Assembly: GCF_014195535.1 (NCBI RefSeq)
Contig: NZ_JACIBY010000010.1
Location: 1 to 64,000 of the forward strand
Direction of reading: 5' to 3'
DNA length: 64,000 nt
Origin: Runella defluvii
Lineage (GTDB): Bacteria > Bacteroidota > Bacteroidia > Cytophagales > Spirosomataceae
Positions 15,868 through 24,638 of the stretch are shown piece by piece. How positions within the stretch are numbered: the stretch's first letter is position 1; each line of letters begins with the position of its first letter. The position numbers were made by a program, and so were the translations under genes. The notes under the pieces were generated by a model. The model was not told where the DNA came from and did no database searches. It was given only the letters and a program-made list of their open reading frames with translations.

Positions 15868-18537
15868 ATGAAAAAGTCAACCAACTCTTTGCCAGACCAA
15901 CCTCCCCGCTGGGCCGATCAGCTTTTGGAATGGTTTGTTGCGCCACACTTACTGGAATACATTCAGGGTGACCTGCACGAAAACTTTCATAAGCGAGTCG
16001 TAAAAGTAGGCATCGCTCGCGCCCGCCGCGAGTACCTGTGGGCTGTATTTCATTGCCTTACTCCCTTTTTTACTAAACGACAAACGATCAAATCCAGTTA
16101 TTCCAATCAACCCTCTACAGTCATGTTATCCAATTATTTAACCATAGCTTTCCGCAACTTGTGGCGGCAAAAGGCATTTACGGCCATCAATATCGTCGGT
16201 TTATCGGTAGGACTCGCTTCTTGCCTGCTGATTGTACTGTATGTGTTGCACGAATTGAGTTACGACAGTTACCATGCACACGCAGACCGCATCTATCGAA
16301 TGACGATGCACGCGCGTATGGATGAAAAAGACATCAATTTAGCCTATTCAACGGGGCCTTCGGGACAAGCCCTGTTGCGCGAATCGTCAGGGGTAGAGGC
16401 TGTTACTCGACTGCGGAAAGAAGGGGCTTTTTTGGTCAAGCATCGTCAGGACATCATAAAAGAGGAAAAAGTTGCCTTTGTGGATTCTAACTTCTTCTCC
16501 GTTTTTTCGCTTCCGATGATGAAAGGAAGCCCCAAAAATGCACTCGCTGAACCCAATACGTTGGTACTCACCCAAACAACTGCCCAAAAGTATTTTGGCA
16601 AGGCCGACCCCATCGGACAATCTCTTACTTTGGGCAATTTAGGGCTTTTTCGGGTAACGGGGGTTTGTGAAGATGTTCCTTCCAATACGCATTTCCACTA
16701 CGATATGTTTGGGTCGTTTGAATCGGTCAAAACGGGGGATAAGTGGCTGGCGAGTGGAGCTTATACGTACGTACGACTTCGGGAAGGGCATTCCCTGACG
16801 CAGGTAGAAACCATCAGTCGGGGGTTTGTCAGTAAGTACATCGCTCCCGAAATCAAAGAGTTTTTTGGCATGGACTTTACCGAATTTCAGAAAAAAGGCA
16901 ATCGTTTTGGCTTTCAATTTCAACCGATTACGGATATTCATTTGCATTCTGATTTGGACGATGAATTAGAAGCCAACAGCGATGCTAAGTACGTCTATAT
17001 CTTTTCGGTCATTGCGTTTTTTATTCTGTTATTGGCCTGTATCAATTTTACCAATTTATCGACGGCAGGTTCGGCCAGCCGCTCCAAAGAAGTCGGAATA
17101 CGGAAAGTGTTGGGTTCGGTGCGGACGCAATTAGTTACTCAGTTTCTGACCGAGTCGGTCTTACTTACTTTTTTTGCATTGGTACTGGCACTGGTTTTGG
17201 TCTTTTTGCTTTTACCTAGTTTCAATGTGTTATCGGGCAAACAGTTTACCGTCAATGACCTCGTCAATGGACGGCTTCTCATGGGAGCGGTGGTGTGTTC
17301 CTTGGTGATTGGTTTGTTGGCAGGAAGTTATCCCGCGTTTGTACTGGCGTCGTTCAAGCCCATTACGGTGTTAAAAGGCAAGCTACAAATTGGCGGGCGG
17401 GGTGGTTGGTTGCGCAATGCCTTAGTAACCACGCAGTTTGTGGTTTCTATTGGGATGATTGTTGCGACCATCGTGGCCAACCGTCAAATCCAATTTATGC
17501 AAAACAAAAAAGTGGGATTTGACCGAGAACAAGTGCTGGTGCTGCACGATACGCACGTGTTAGAAGCCAAAGCTGACGCATTTAAAGCTGAATTGGCAAA
17601 ACTATCATCGGTTGTGAAAGTGGCATCGGCTGGGTTTTTGCCAGCGGGACACACCAGTCAAAGCGTTGACGGAGTTCAGATTCAGGACGGAGCACGTACC
17701 GCCACACATCGTACCAAAGGGTACTACATCGACGAAGATTACTTGCCGACCTTGGGGATTGGCTTGGCGCAAGGGCGTAATTTTTCCAAAGCTTTTTCTA
17801 CTGAAAACGCTTCGGTTTTGCTCAACGAAGCCGCCGTTCGGACTTATGGCTTTAAAAATCCGATTGGTCAGCAAATTTCTACCGTAGGCGACGGCTCAGC
17901 GGGCAGTAAACGTACCTATACGGTGGTAGGCGTGGTCAAAGATTTTCATTTTGAATCCATGCACCAGCACATCGCTCCTTTGGTTATTTTCTACGGTAAA
18001 GACAACAATCAGCTTGCGTTACGCATTCAGACTAATGATATTCCGACGCTTCTCCAAAAGATAGAACAACAATGGAAAGCTACTACCGATAATCCGTTTG
18101 CGTATTCGTTCTTAAACGAACGTTTTAGCAAGATGTACCAATCGGAGCAGCATATCAGCCAGTTATTTGCCGTTTTTGCAGGCTTAGCCGTGCTGATTGC
18201 CTGTTTGGGGTTATTTGGATTGGCTGCCTTTACTACCCATCAACGCACCAAAGAAATTGGGGTGCGCAAGGTACTGGGAGCTTCCGTGACGGGCATTGTG
18301 ACGTTGTTGCTGACCGATTACCTCAAATTAATTCTTATTGCCACCCTCATTGCCTCGCCGATTGCGGGTTATACCATGAGCCAATGGCTACGCGATTTTG
18401 CCTACCGAATCGACTTGCCGTGGTGGGCTTTTGCGCTGGCGGGCGTGTTGGCTACGGTCGTAGCGGTCTTGACGGTCAGTTATTTGGCGATAAAAGCAGC
18501 TTTGGTAAACCCCGTGAAGAGTTTGAAGGCGGAGTAA
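15868..18537 (+). CDS. Orphan FtsX/MacB-type permease P1 (prefix type A)
   Basis: 889 aa. Residues 1-85 are a cytosolic prefix (PPRWADQLLEWFVAPHLLEYIQGDLHENF); Met86 begins the permease proper (MLSNYLTIAFRNL). TM1 is ~103-125, then a first periplasmic MacB-type domain (~127-372, opening SYDSYHAHADRIYRM), an FtsX block with TMs at ~374-395, 425-450 and 470-490, TM5, a second periplasmic domain, and the last FtsX block (QLFAVFAGLAVLIACLGLFGLAAF to NPVKSLKAE). Eight TM helices in all. There is no nucleotide-binding domain and no ATPase gene beside it, so either an ATPase acts in trans or the protein does not transport. Its prefix is unlike those of P2-P10, and it is the only permease of its PadR module. 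Confidence 0.92.
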   Translation: MKKSTNSLPDQPPRWADQLLEWFVAPHLLEYIQGDLHENFHKRVVKVGIARARREYLWAVFHCLTPFFTKRQTIKSSYSNQPSTVMLSNYLTIAFRNLWRQKAFTAINIVGLSVGLASCLLIVLYVLHELSYDSYHAHADRIYRMTMHARMDEKDINLAYSTGPSGQALLRESSGVEAVTRLRKEGAFLVKHRQDIIKEEKVAFVDSNFFSVFSLPMMKGSPKNALAEPNTLVLTQTTAQKYFGKADPIGQSLTLGNLGLFRVTGVCEDVPSNTHFHYDMFGSFESVKTGDKWLASGAYTYVRLREGHSLTQVETISRGFVSKYIAPEIKEFFGMDFTEFQKKGNRFGFQFQPITDIHLHSDLDDELEANSDAKYVYIFSVIAFFILLLACINFTNLSTAGSASRSKEVGIRKVLGSVRTQLVTQFLTESVLLTFFALVLALVLVFLLLPSFNVLSGKQFTVNDLVNGRLLMGAVVCSLVIGLLAGSYPAFVLASFKPITVLKGKLQIGGRGGWLRNALVTTQFVVSIGMIVATIVANRQIQFMQNKKVGFDREQVLVLHDTHVLEAKADAFKAELAKLSSVVKVASAGFLPAGHTSQSVDGVQIQDGARTATHRTKGYYIDEDYLPTLGIGLAQGRNFSKAFSTENASVLLNEAAVRTYGFKNPIGQQISTVGDGSAGSKRTYTVVGVVKDFHFESMHQHIAPLVIFYGKDNNQLALRIQTNDIPTLLQKIEQQWKATTDNPFAYSFLNERFSKMYQSEQHISQLFAVFAGLAVLIACLGLFGLAAFTTHQRTKEIGVRKVLGASVTGIVTLLLTDYLKLILIATLIASPIAGYTMSQWLRDFAYRIDLPWWAFALAGVLATVVAVLTVSYLAIKAALVNPVKSLKAE

Positions 18538-18542
18538 TTTTT

Positions 18543-18607
18543 AAAAGGGGCAAATTTGCAATGAGTTAAACTTGTCTATTTGCGCCTTGCTTACTTGCTG
18601 ATTTGTC
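18543..18607 (+). repeat. GGCAA/TTGCC-rich intergenic repeat
   Basis: After the P1 stop comes GGGGCAAATTTGCAATGAG, then a TTGC-rich stretch. It is a diverged copy of the repeat found between P2/P3 and P3/P4, with a similar GCAAATTTGCAATGAGTTAA core. Confidence 0.6.
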
Positions 18608-18620
18608 TCTTCGACGGATA

Positions 18621-18651
18621 GACATTCCAAGTTTTTAAAACTTGGAATGTC
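18621..18651. terminator. Long palindrome after P1, probable terminator
   Basis: The arms GACATTCCAAGTTTT (18621-18635) and AAAACTTGGAATGTC (18637-18651) form a near-perfect palindrome. It sits between P1 and operator B, so it would separate two transcription units. A related palindrome with the same TTCCAAGTTT core lies at 27238-27268, indicating a dispersed repeat. Confidence 0.6.
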
Positions 18652-18664
18652 TCTGGTCACCAGC

Positions 18665-18690
18665 GGACAAACCCTGTACGATTTCGGACA
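18665..18690 (+). promoter_or_regulatory. Operator B: TGTAC-N6-GGACA palindrome plus half-site
   Basis: TGTAC-N6-GGACA (18675-18690) with an additional GGACA half-site at 18665-18669. The downstream ~25 bp are nearly the same as at operator A (CTGATTTTTGAAAA, then AGCTC), and the gap to TGGCA is again 41 bp, so A and B descend from one duplicated control region. Confidence 0.78.
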
Positions 18691-18731
18691 CTGATTTTTG
18701 AAAACAGCTCTTTTTGGGGCTGTTTTTTTCA

Positions 18732-18746
18732 TGGCATGGTTATTTG
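18732..18746 (+). promoter_or_regulatory. Sigma-54-like -24 block before PadR2
   Basis: TGGCATG at 18732-18738, with TATTTG at the -12 position rather than TTGC. It lies 58 bp before the PadR2 start. Confidence 0.42.
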
Positions 18747-18789
18747 TTTAGCAAATAATAATGAAATACTAAAACACGCTAACATACCC

Positions 18790-19119
18790 ATGGGGCGCTC
18801 TTACTTAGGTGAATTTGAAGAATTGGTTTTACTCACGGTCGCGGTACTGGAAGGAACGGCTTACGGCGTCACGATTGCGGCTGAATTAAAACAGCGCATG
18901 AACAACCGCCTCATTAGTCTGAGCGGGGTACACATTGCATTGTATCGCTTGGAAGAAAAAGGCTTTGTCGTATCTGAGCTCGGGGGCGCTACGTCCGAGC
19001 GTGGTGGGCGTCGAAAGCGCTTTTTCCGAATCACGGCATTGGGTAAACGTACCTTGGCCGAAATGCGACAAGTGCGTAATGAGCTGTGGGACGCTATTCC
19101 AACTCCTTCTTTTTCTTGA
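18790..19119 (+). CDS. PadR-family regulator PadR2
   Basis: 109 aa from the ATG at 18790. An upstream ATG at 18736 is in frame but adds 18 residues absent from the other PadRs. Start MGRSYLGEFEELVLL, recognition helix region GVHIALYRLEEKGFVVS, wing GGATSERGGRRKRFFRIT. It is followed after 3 bp by P2, so this PadR and P2-P4 are one operon with prefix type B. It differs from PadR1, 3 and 4 mainly in the ligand/dimer part (ELKQRMNNRLISLS), which fits a module-specific role. Confidence 0.92.
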   Translation: MGRSYLGEFEELVLLTVAVLEGTAYGVTIAAELKQRMNNRLISLSGVHIALYRLEEKGFVVSELGGATSERGGRRKRFFRITALGKRTLAEMRQVRNELWDAIPTPSFS

Positions 19120-19122
19120 GTG

Positions 19123-21759
19123 ATGGAACAACAACCAAGTCCACCCCGCTGGCCCGACCGATTTTTGGGTTGGCTTCTCCCTTCGGAGCTTTACGAAGAG
19201 CTGTTGGGGGATTTACACGAGCAGTTTGCGTTTCAGGCCGAGGAGTTTGGAGTGCAGAAAGCCCGTTGGATGTATTTCTTTGAAGTTATCCGTTTTTGTC
19301 GCCCTTATTTTTTGCGACGTCGTTTTAGTGCCGATACTAAGTATTCAACCTCATACACATACAGCCCCACTATGATACGCAACTATTTCAAAATCGCTTT
19401 TCGTAACCTGTTGAAATACAAAGGTTACTCGTTTATCAACATCTTCGGTTTGGCGACAGGCATGGCCGTGGCCATGCTCATTGGACTTTGGGTGTGGGAT
19501 GAGTTATCTTACAACAAATACCATAAAAATTACGACCGCATTGCCAAAGTAATGCAGCGTGGCGTATTTAACGGAGAGTTTGGGGCAGGCGCTCATATGC
19601 CAATTCCGTTGGGGAATGAACTACAAACGATGTATGCTGCTGATTTTAAACATGTTGTGATGTCTTCATGGACGTATGAGCATATTTTGGCATACGGGGA
19701 TAAAAAGTTTACAAAACAAGGTAATTATTTAAGCCCCAACGCACCCGATATGCTGTCGCTCAACATGCTTAAAGGCACCCGAACGGGCTTAAAAGATCCT
19801 TCATCTATTTTATTGTCTGAATCGGTAGCGACGGCTCTTTTCGGTGATAACGACCCCATGGGGAAAATCGTAAAAATCGACAACAGATTAAACGTCAAAG
19901 TAACAGGCGTTTATGAAGACCTGCCTTATAATACCGAGTTTAGAGACATGACCTTCATTGCTCCGTGGGATCTTTACGTTTCGACAGAAGGTTGGGTAAA
20001 GCGTGCAAAAGACAATGCCGAATGGAATAACAATTCGTGGCAAATACTGGCTCAAATTGCACCCAATAGTGATTTTGAGACAATCAATGAAAAAATCAAG
20101 GGTATAAAAATAAAACACGTTCCAGAAATAGCTGTTTTTAAAAATGAAGTGTTCCTTCAACCGATGAGTCAATGGCACTTATACACGGGTTGGGACAAAA
20201 CAGGGAAGTCAGAAGGCCGTATTCAGTACGTTTGGTTGTTTGGCATCATTGGTGTTTTTGTGTTGTTGCTGGCTTGCATCAATTTCATGAACTTGAGTAC
20301 CGCTCGTTCCGAAAAGCGCGCCAAAGAAGTAGGCATTCGCAAAGCAGTGGGGTCGGTTCGTTCGCAGCTAATCAGTCAATTTTTCAGTGAGTCGTTGTTG
20401 GTGGTGGCCTGTGCTTTTGTGGTCTCTTTGGTGTTAGTGCTTTTGCTATTCCCGATTTTTAACGAAGTGGCCGACAAAAAGTTAACGCTTTTATGGGCTA
20501 ACCCTATTTTCTGGTTGTTGGGCATTGGCTTTAGCATCCTAACGGGCTTGATTGCAGGCAGTTATCCGTCGTTATATTTGTCTTCTTTCCAGCCAGTAAA
20601 GGTTTTAAAAGGAACATTTAGGGCTGGGCGTTTTGCCTCAATTCCTCGTAAAGTGTTGGTAGTGATACAGTTTACGGTATCAGTGACACTCATTGTTGGG
20701 ACGACGATTGTGCTTCGCCAAATTCAACACGCCAAAAATCGCCCAATTGGATACGACCGCAATGGGCTGATAACAGTAACGATGAACACGCCTGAGTTAC
20801 ATCAAAACTACAATACTCTCCGAGACGCGCTTATAAAAAGTGGCGGAGCCGTCGAAATGTCAACTTCGTCTGCCCCCGCTACAAATTTGAATTCACAAAA
20901 CAACGGTTTCGACTGGGAAGGCAAAGACCCTAATTTTAAAGAACAATTTGGAACCATTGCGGTCACACACGACTTCGGAAAAACAGTCGGGTGGCAATTT
21001 GTGCAGGGCAGGGATTTTTCCCGAAACTTCTCGACTGATTCATCGGGCATGGTGCTTAACGAAACGGCAGCACGCTATATGGGATTAAAAAACCCAGTAG
21101 GCAAAATTGTGAAGTGGAATGGAAAACCTTTTCAAGTGGTCGGTGTGGTGAAAGACATGATGATGGGGTCGCCCTTTGAGCCTGTCTATCAGACCGTTTT
21201 TATGATGGATTATGGGTGGGCCAATGTGATAAACATCAAATTAAACCCTGCGTTGAGTGCGGGCGAATCGCTCAAAAAAATAGAAACCGTGTTCCAAAAA
21301 TTCAACCCAGGAAGCCCGTTTGATTATAAATTTTCTGACCAAGAATACGAACGAAAATTTGCAGCCGAAACGCGCATAGGTCAATTGGCAGGGATTTTTG
21401 CGGCATTGGCCATCTTCATTTCCTGTTTGGGCTTGTTTGGATTGGCGTCGTTTGTGGCCGAGCAGCGCACCAAAGAAATCGGTATCCGAAAGGTACTTGG
21501 GGCTACTGTTCCCAACCTTTGGGGCTTATTATCCAAGGATTTTGTCGTGTTGGTGATTATCTCCTGCCTTATTTCTACGCCGATTGCGTGGTATTTCCTC
21601 AACGGTTGGCTGCACAAATACGAATACCGCACCGAAATATCATGGTGGATTTTTGCGTTGGCTGCAGTTGGTGCTTTGGTAATCACGCTGCTAACTGTGA
21701 GTTTTCAAGCCATCAAAGCGGCGTTGATGAATCCCGTAAAGAGCTTAAAATCAGAGTGA
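19123..21759 (+). CDS. Orphan FtsX/MacB-type permease P2 (prefix type B)
   Basis: 878 aa from the ATG at 19123; a GTG directly before it (19120) is an alternative. Prefix type B occupies residues 1-83 (ELYEELLGDLHEQFAFQAEE, then ARWMYFFEVIRFCRPYFLRR) and Met84 starts the permease. TM1 ~103-125; first periplasmic domain ~127-366, opening SYNKYHKNYDRIAKV; TMs ~370-391, 422-446, 464-486 and 509-531; second periplasmic domain ~535-750; TMs ~754-776, 805-825 and 841-868; tail NPVKSLKSE. There is no Walker motif. PadR2 ends 3 bp upstream. The first ~380 bp are almost identical to P3 and P4 while the periplasmic domain is clearly different. Confidence 0.92.
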   Translation: MEQQPSPPRWPDRFLGWLLPSELYEELLGDLHEQFAFQAEEFGVQKARWMYFFEVIRFCRPYFLRRRFSADTKYSTSYTYSPTMIRNYFKIAFRNLLKYKGYSFINIFGLATGMAVAMLIGLWVWDELSYNKYHKNYDRIAKVMQRGVFNGEFGAGAHMPIPLGNELQTMYAADFKHVVMSSWTYEHILAYGDKKFTKQGNYLSPNAPDMLSLNMLKGTRTGLKDPSSILLSESVATALFGDNDPMGKIVKIDNRLNVKVTGVYEDLPYNTEFRDMTFIAPWDLYVSTEGWVKRAKDNAEWNNNSWQILAQIAPNSDFETINEKIKGIKIKHVPEIAVFKNEVFLQPMSQWHLYTGWDKTGKSEGRIQYVWLFGIIGVFVLLLACINFMNLSTARSEKRAKEVGIRKAVGSVRSQLISQFFSESLLVVACAFVVSLVLVLLLFPIFNEVADKKLTLLWANPIFWLLGIGFSILTGLIAGSYPSLYLSSFQPVKVLKGTFRAGRFASIPRKVLVVIQFTVSVTLIVGTTIVLRQIQHAKNRPIGYDRNGLITVTMNTPELHQNYNTLRDALIKSGGAVEMSTSSAPATNLNSQNNGFDWEGKDPNFKEQFGTIAVTHDFGKTVGWQFVQGRDFSRNFSTDSSGMVLNETAARYMGLKNPVGKIVKWNGKPFQVVGVVKDMMMGSPFEPVYQTVFMMDYGWANVINIKLNPALSAGESLKKIETVFQKFNPGSPFDYKFSDQEYERKFAAETRIGQLAGIFAALAIFISCLGLFGLASFVAEQRTKEIGIRKVLGATVPNLWGLLSKDFVVLVIISCLISTPIAWYFLNGWLHKYEYRTEISWWIFALAAVGALVITLLTVSFQAIKAALMNPVKSLKSE

Positions 21760-21893
21760 TTTTAAAAGGCAAAATGCAAGTAGGCAAATTTGCAATGAGT
21801 TAAACTTGCCTATTTGCCCCTTGCCAACTTGCCTACTTAATTAAGCACCATGAAACCACCCGCTTGGCTCGATGCCTTGGTCAAACGATTTCT
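21760..21893 (+). repeat. 134-bp direct repeat, copy 1 (P2/P3 junction)
   Basis: From just after the P2 stop to codon 15 of P3 the sequence is identical to 24505-24638 at the P3/P4 junction. Inside the gap, AAGTAGGCAAATTTGCAA and its near-complement TTGCCAACTTGCCTACTT could form a long hairpin. Identity of an untranslated gap points to a recent tandem duplication or gene conversion. Confidence 0.9.
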
Positions 21894-24504
21894 CCCTTCA
21901 GAGCTTTACGAAGAGCTGTTGGGGGATTTACACGAGCAGTTTGCGTTTCAAGCCGAAGAGTTTGGAGTGCAGAAAGCCCGTTGGATGTATTTCTTTGAAG
22001 TCATCCGTTTTTGTCGCCCTTATTTTTTGCGACGTCCTTTTAGTGCCCATTCTAAGTATTCAACCTCTTACACATACAGCCCTGCTATGATACGCAATTA
22101 TTTCAAAATCGCTTTTCGTAACCTGTTGAAACACAAAGGTTACTCCTTTATCAACATCTTCGGTTTGGCAACGGGCATGGCCGTGGCGATGCTCATTGGA
22201 CTTTGGGTGTGGGATGAGTTATCTTACAACAAGTCCTTTAGAAACTACGACCATATTGCTCAAGTTTACAATCACGTCACTGAGCCTTTGGATCAAAAAC
22301 AAGTAGAAGGGAGTAGTCAGCCACAACCAATGGCTAAAGTGTTACGAGAAAAATATGGACACATTTTCAAGCATGTGTTATTAGTACAATGGGAGGGCGA
22401 AACCACCTTAGGTGTGGGTAATGATAATTACATCAAAAGAGGGCAGTTTTTTGAAAACGGCGTAATAGATATGTTTTCCCTAAAAATGCTCAAAGGCAGC
22501 AAAGAAAGCCTCAATGACTCACAAGGGATGATTCTGTCTGAATCAGCAGCTAAGTCTATTTTTGGCGATAAAGACCCCATAGGGGAAGCCGTAAAATTAG
22601 ACAATAAGTTTTATTGCAAAGTGAGCGGTGTCTATGAAGATATTCCCCAAAATTCTACGCTAGGCGGCATCCATTTTATCGGTAATTTTGAATACCTACG
22701 TACCAACGAGAAGTGGATAAAAAACAACGAAGAGAGGTGGGATGCCAGCTCACAGCGCATTTTTGTACAAACGGCCGATAATGTTACGATGGAACAGGCA
22801 AATGCCGCAGTGAGGGATTTTTATTTGAAAGATGCACCTGACAATCTTAAAGAACTAGCCCCTAAATACAAGGCAATACTTTACCTAAACCCCATGAAAA
22901 ACTGGTATTTGTATTCTGAATTCAAAGACGGATACCCAGCCACAGGACGGATTACTTTTGTGTGGCTGTTTAGCATCGTGGGGATATTTGTATTGCTTTT
23001 GGCTTGTATCAATTTTATGAATCTAAGTACGGCTCGAAGCGAGAAAAGAGCCAAAGAAGTAGGTATCCGTAAGGCCGTTGGTTCGATAAAATCCCAATTG
23101 GTCAACCAATTTTTAGGGGAATCGTTTTTGGTGGTAGGGCTGGCGTTTTTCGTCATGCTGGGTATCGTTGGGGCATCTATTGGCGGGTTTAATGAACTTG
23201 CCGATAAGCAAGTGAGTATTCCGTTTTTCAATGTGTATTTTTGGGGGATTAGCTTCATTTTTCTTGCTGCTACGGCTTTGTTGTCAGGGCTTTACCCTGC
23301 CTTCTATTTGTCTTCCTTTGAACCTGTAAAAGTACTGAAAGGCACAATTCGGTTAGGTAAATACGCTTCGCTGCCGCGTAGAGTTTTGGTGGTTGTGCAG
23401 TTTACGGTTTCTGTGGTGTTGATTATCGGTACTATCGTCGTATATCAGCAAATCCAATATGCTCAAAACCGTCCTGTGGGGTATGATAGAAGCAGTTTGG
23501 TGAGGATTTCGATGGACGACCCCAACTTTGAAAATAGTAAATTGGTCATGAAAGATCAGTTACTACGAAATGGCATAGCGTCAAATGTCGCTTTTTCAAA
23601 TATGCCCGTTACATCCGTTTGGGACAATTGGGGAGGGTTTGATTGGAAAGGCAAAAATCCAGATGCCGAATCCAGTTTTTCGGTGACCCAATTAGACGAA
23701 GATTTTGGGGCTACCATTCAATGGAAAGTAAAACAGGGGCGTAACTTTTCTAAAGAATTTGGGATGGATACCGCCGCTGTTATCATCAATGAATCGGCAG
23801 CAAAATACTTGGCTTTGAAAAATCCAATAGGTGAGTATATCACCTCGACAGGCGACGGTAAGCGCCGCTGGCAAATCATCGGTGTTATCGAGGATTTAGT
23901 GGCTGAATCGCCCTACGAGCCTGTGAAAATGGGTTTGTATATGTTCCAACGAAATGTTCGTGCTTTGGGACAGATGCAAATAAAAATCAATCCTAACTTA
24001 CCTATGTCGGAGGCACTTACCAAAATTGAGGCTACTCAGAAAAAACTTGTTCCGTCTGCCCCTTTTCGCTATTTTTTTGTGGATGAGGAGTACAGTAAAA
24101 AGTTTACAGCTGAACAACGCATCGGCAAATTAGCGTTCCTTTTTGCCATTTTAGCCATTATGATTTCCTGCTTAGGTTTATTTGGCTTGGCTTCCTTTAT
24201 TGCTGAGCAACGCACCAAAGAAATCGGAATAAGAAAAGTGTTAGGAGCCAGTATAACTAATTTGTGGGGTTTACTTTCAAAGGAATTTGTACTGTTGGTG
24301 GTTATCTCGCTTTTTATTGCGTCGCCAGTTGCGTATTACTTTATGAATAACTGGATTCAGAAATACAGCTACCATACCGCTATTTCATGGTGGATTTTTG
24401 TGGCGGCTGGAGCGGGAGCATTAATAATTACCCTCTTGACGGTCAGTTTTCAAGCCATCAAAGCGGCGCTGGTGAACCCCGTAAAGAGTTTAAAATCAGA
24501 GTGA
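21850..24504 (+). CDS. Orphan FtsX/MacB-type permease P3 (prefix type B)
   Basis: 884 aa. The prefix is residues 1-79 (LYEELLGDLHEQFAFQAEEF) and Met80 begins MIRNYFKIAFRNLLK. The first periplasmic domain (~122-367) opens with SYNKSFRNYDHIAQVYNHV and has its own variable middle. TM2 ~369-391 is followed by the coupling-like segment STARSEKRAKEVGIRKAVGS; the last FtsX block starts ~758 (RIGKLAFLFAILAIMISCLG) and the tail is NPVKSLKSE. Eight predicted TMs, no ATPase domain. It lies 90 bp after P2 across a repeat gap. Among P2-P4 its second periplasmic domain is also distinctive (VTSVWDNWGGFDWKGKNPD). Confidence 0.92.
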   Translation: MKPPAWLDALVKRFLPSELYEELLGDLHEQFAFQAEEFGVQKARWMYFFEVIRFCRPYFLRRPFSAHSKYSTSYTYSPAMIRNYFKIAFRNLLKHKGYSFINIFGLATGMAVAMLIGLWVWDELSYNKSFRNYDHIAQVYNHVTEPLDQKQVEGSSQPQPMAKVLREKYGHIFKHVLLVQWEGETTLGVGNDNYIKRGQFFENGVIDMFSLKMLKGSKESLNDSQGMILSESAAKSIFGDKDPIGEAVKLDNKFYCKVSGVYEDIPQNSTLGGIHFIGNFEYLRTNEKWIKNNEERWDASSQRIFVQTADNVTMEQANAAVRDFYLKDAPDNLKELAPKYKAILYLNPMKNWYLYSEFKDGYPATGRITFVWLFSIVGIFVLLLACINFMNLSTARSEKRAKEVGIRKAVGSIKSQLVNQFLGESFLVVGLAFFVMLGIVGASIGGFNELADKQVSIPFFNVYFWGISFIFLAATALLSGLYPAFYLSSFEPVKVLKGTIRLGKYASLPRRVLVVVQFTVSVVLIIGTIVVYQQIQYAQNRPVGYDRSSLVRISMDDPNFENSKLVMKDQLLRNGIASNVAFSNMPVTSVWDNWGGFDWKGKNPDAESSFSVTQLDEDFGATIQWKVKQGRNFSKEFGMDTAAVIINESAAKYLALKNPIGEYITSTGDGKRRWQIIGVIEDLVAESPYEPVKMGLYMFQRNVRALGQMQIKINPNLPMSEALTKIEATQKKLVPSAPFRYFFVDEEYSKKFTAEQRIGKLAFLFAILAIMISCLGLFGLASFIAEQRTKEIGIRKVLGASITNLWGLLSKEFVLLVVISLFIASPVAYYFMNNWIQKYSYHTAISWWIFVAAGAGALIITLLTVSFQAIKAALVNPVKSLKSE

Positions 24505-24638
24505 TTTTAAAAGGCAAAATGCAAGTAGGCAAATTTGCAATGAGTTAAACTTGCCTATTTGCCCCTTGCCAACTTGCCTACTTAATTAAGCACCATGAAA
24601 CCACCCGCTTGGCTCGATGCCTTGGTCAAACGATTTCT
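24505..24638 (+). repeat. 134-bp direct repeat, copy 2 (P3/P4 junction)
   Basis: Identical to 21760-21893. It covers the whole 90-bp gap and the first codons of P4, including the hairpin-forming GGCAA/TTGCC arms. Confidence 0.9.
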
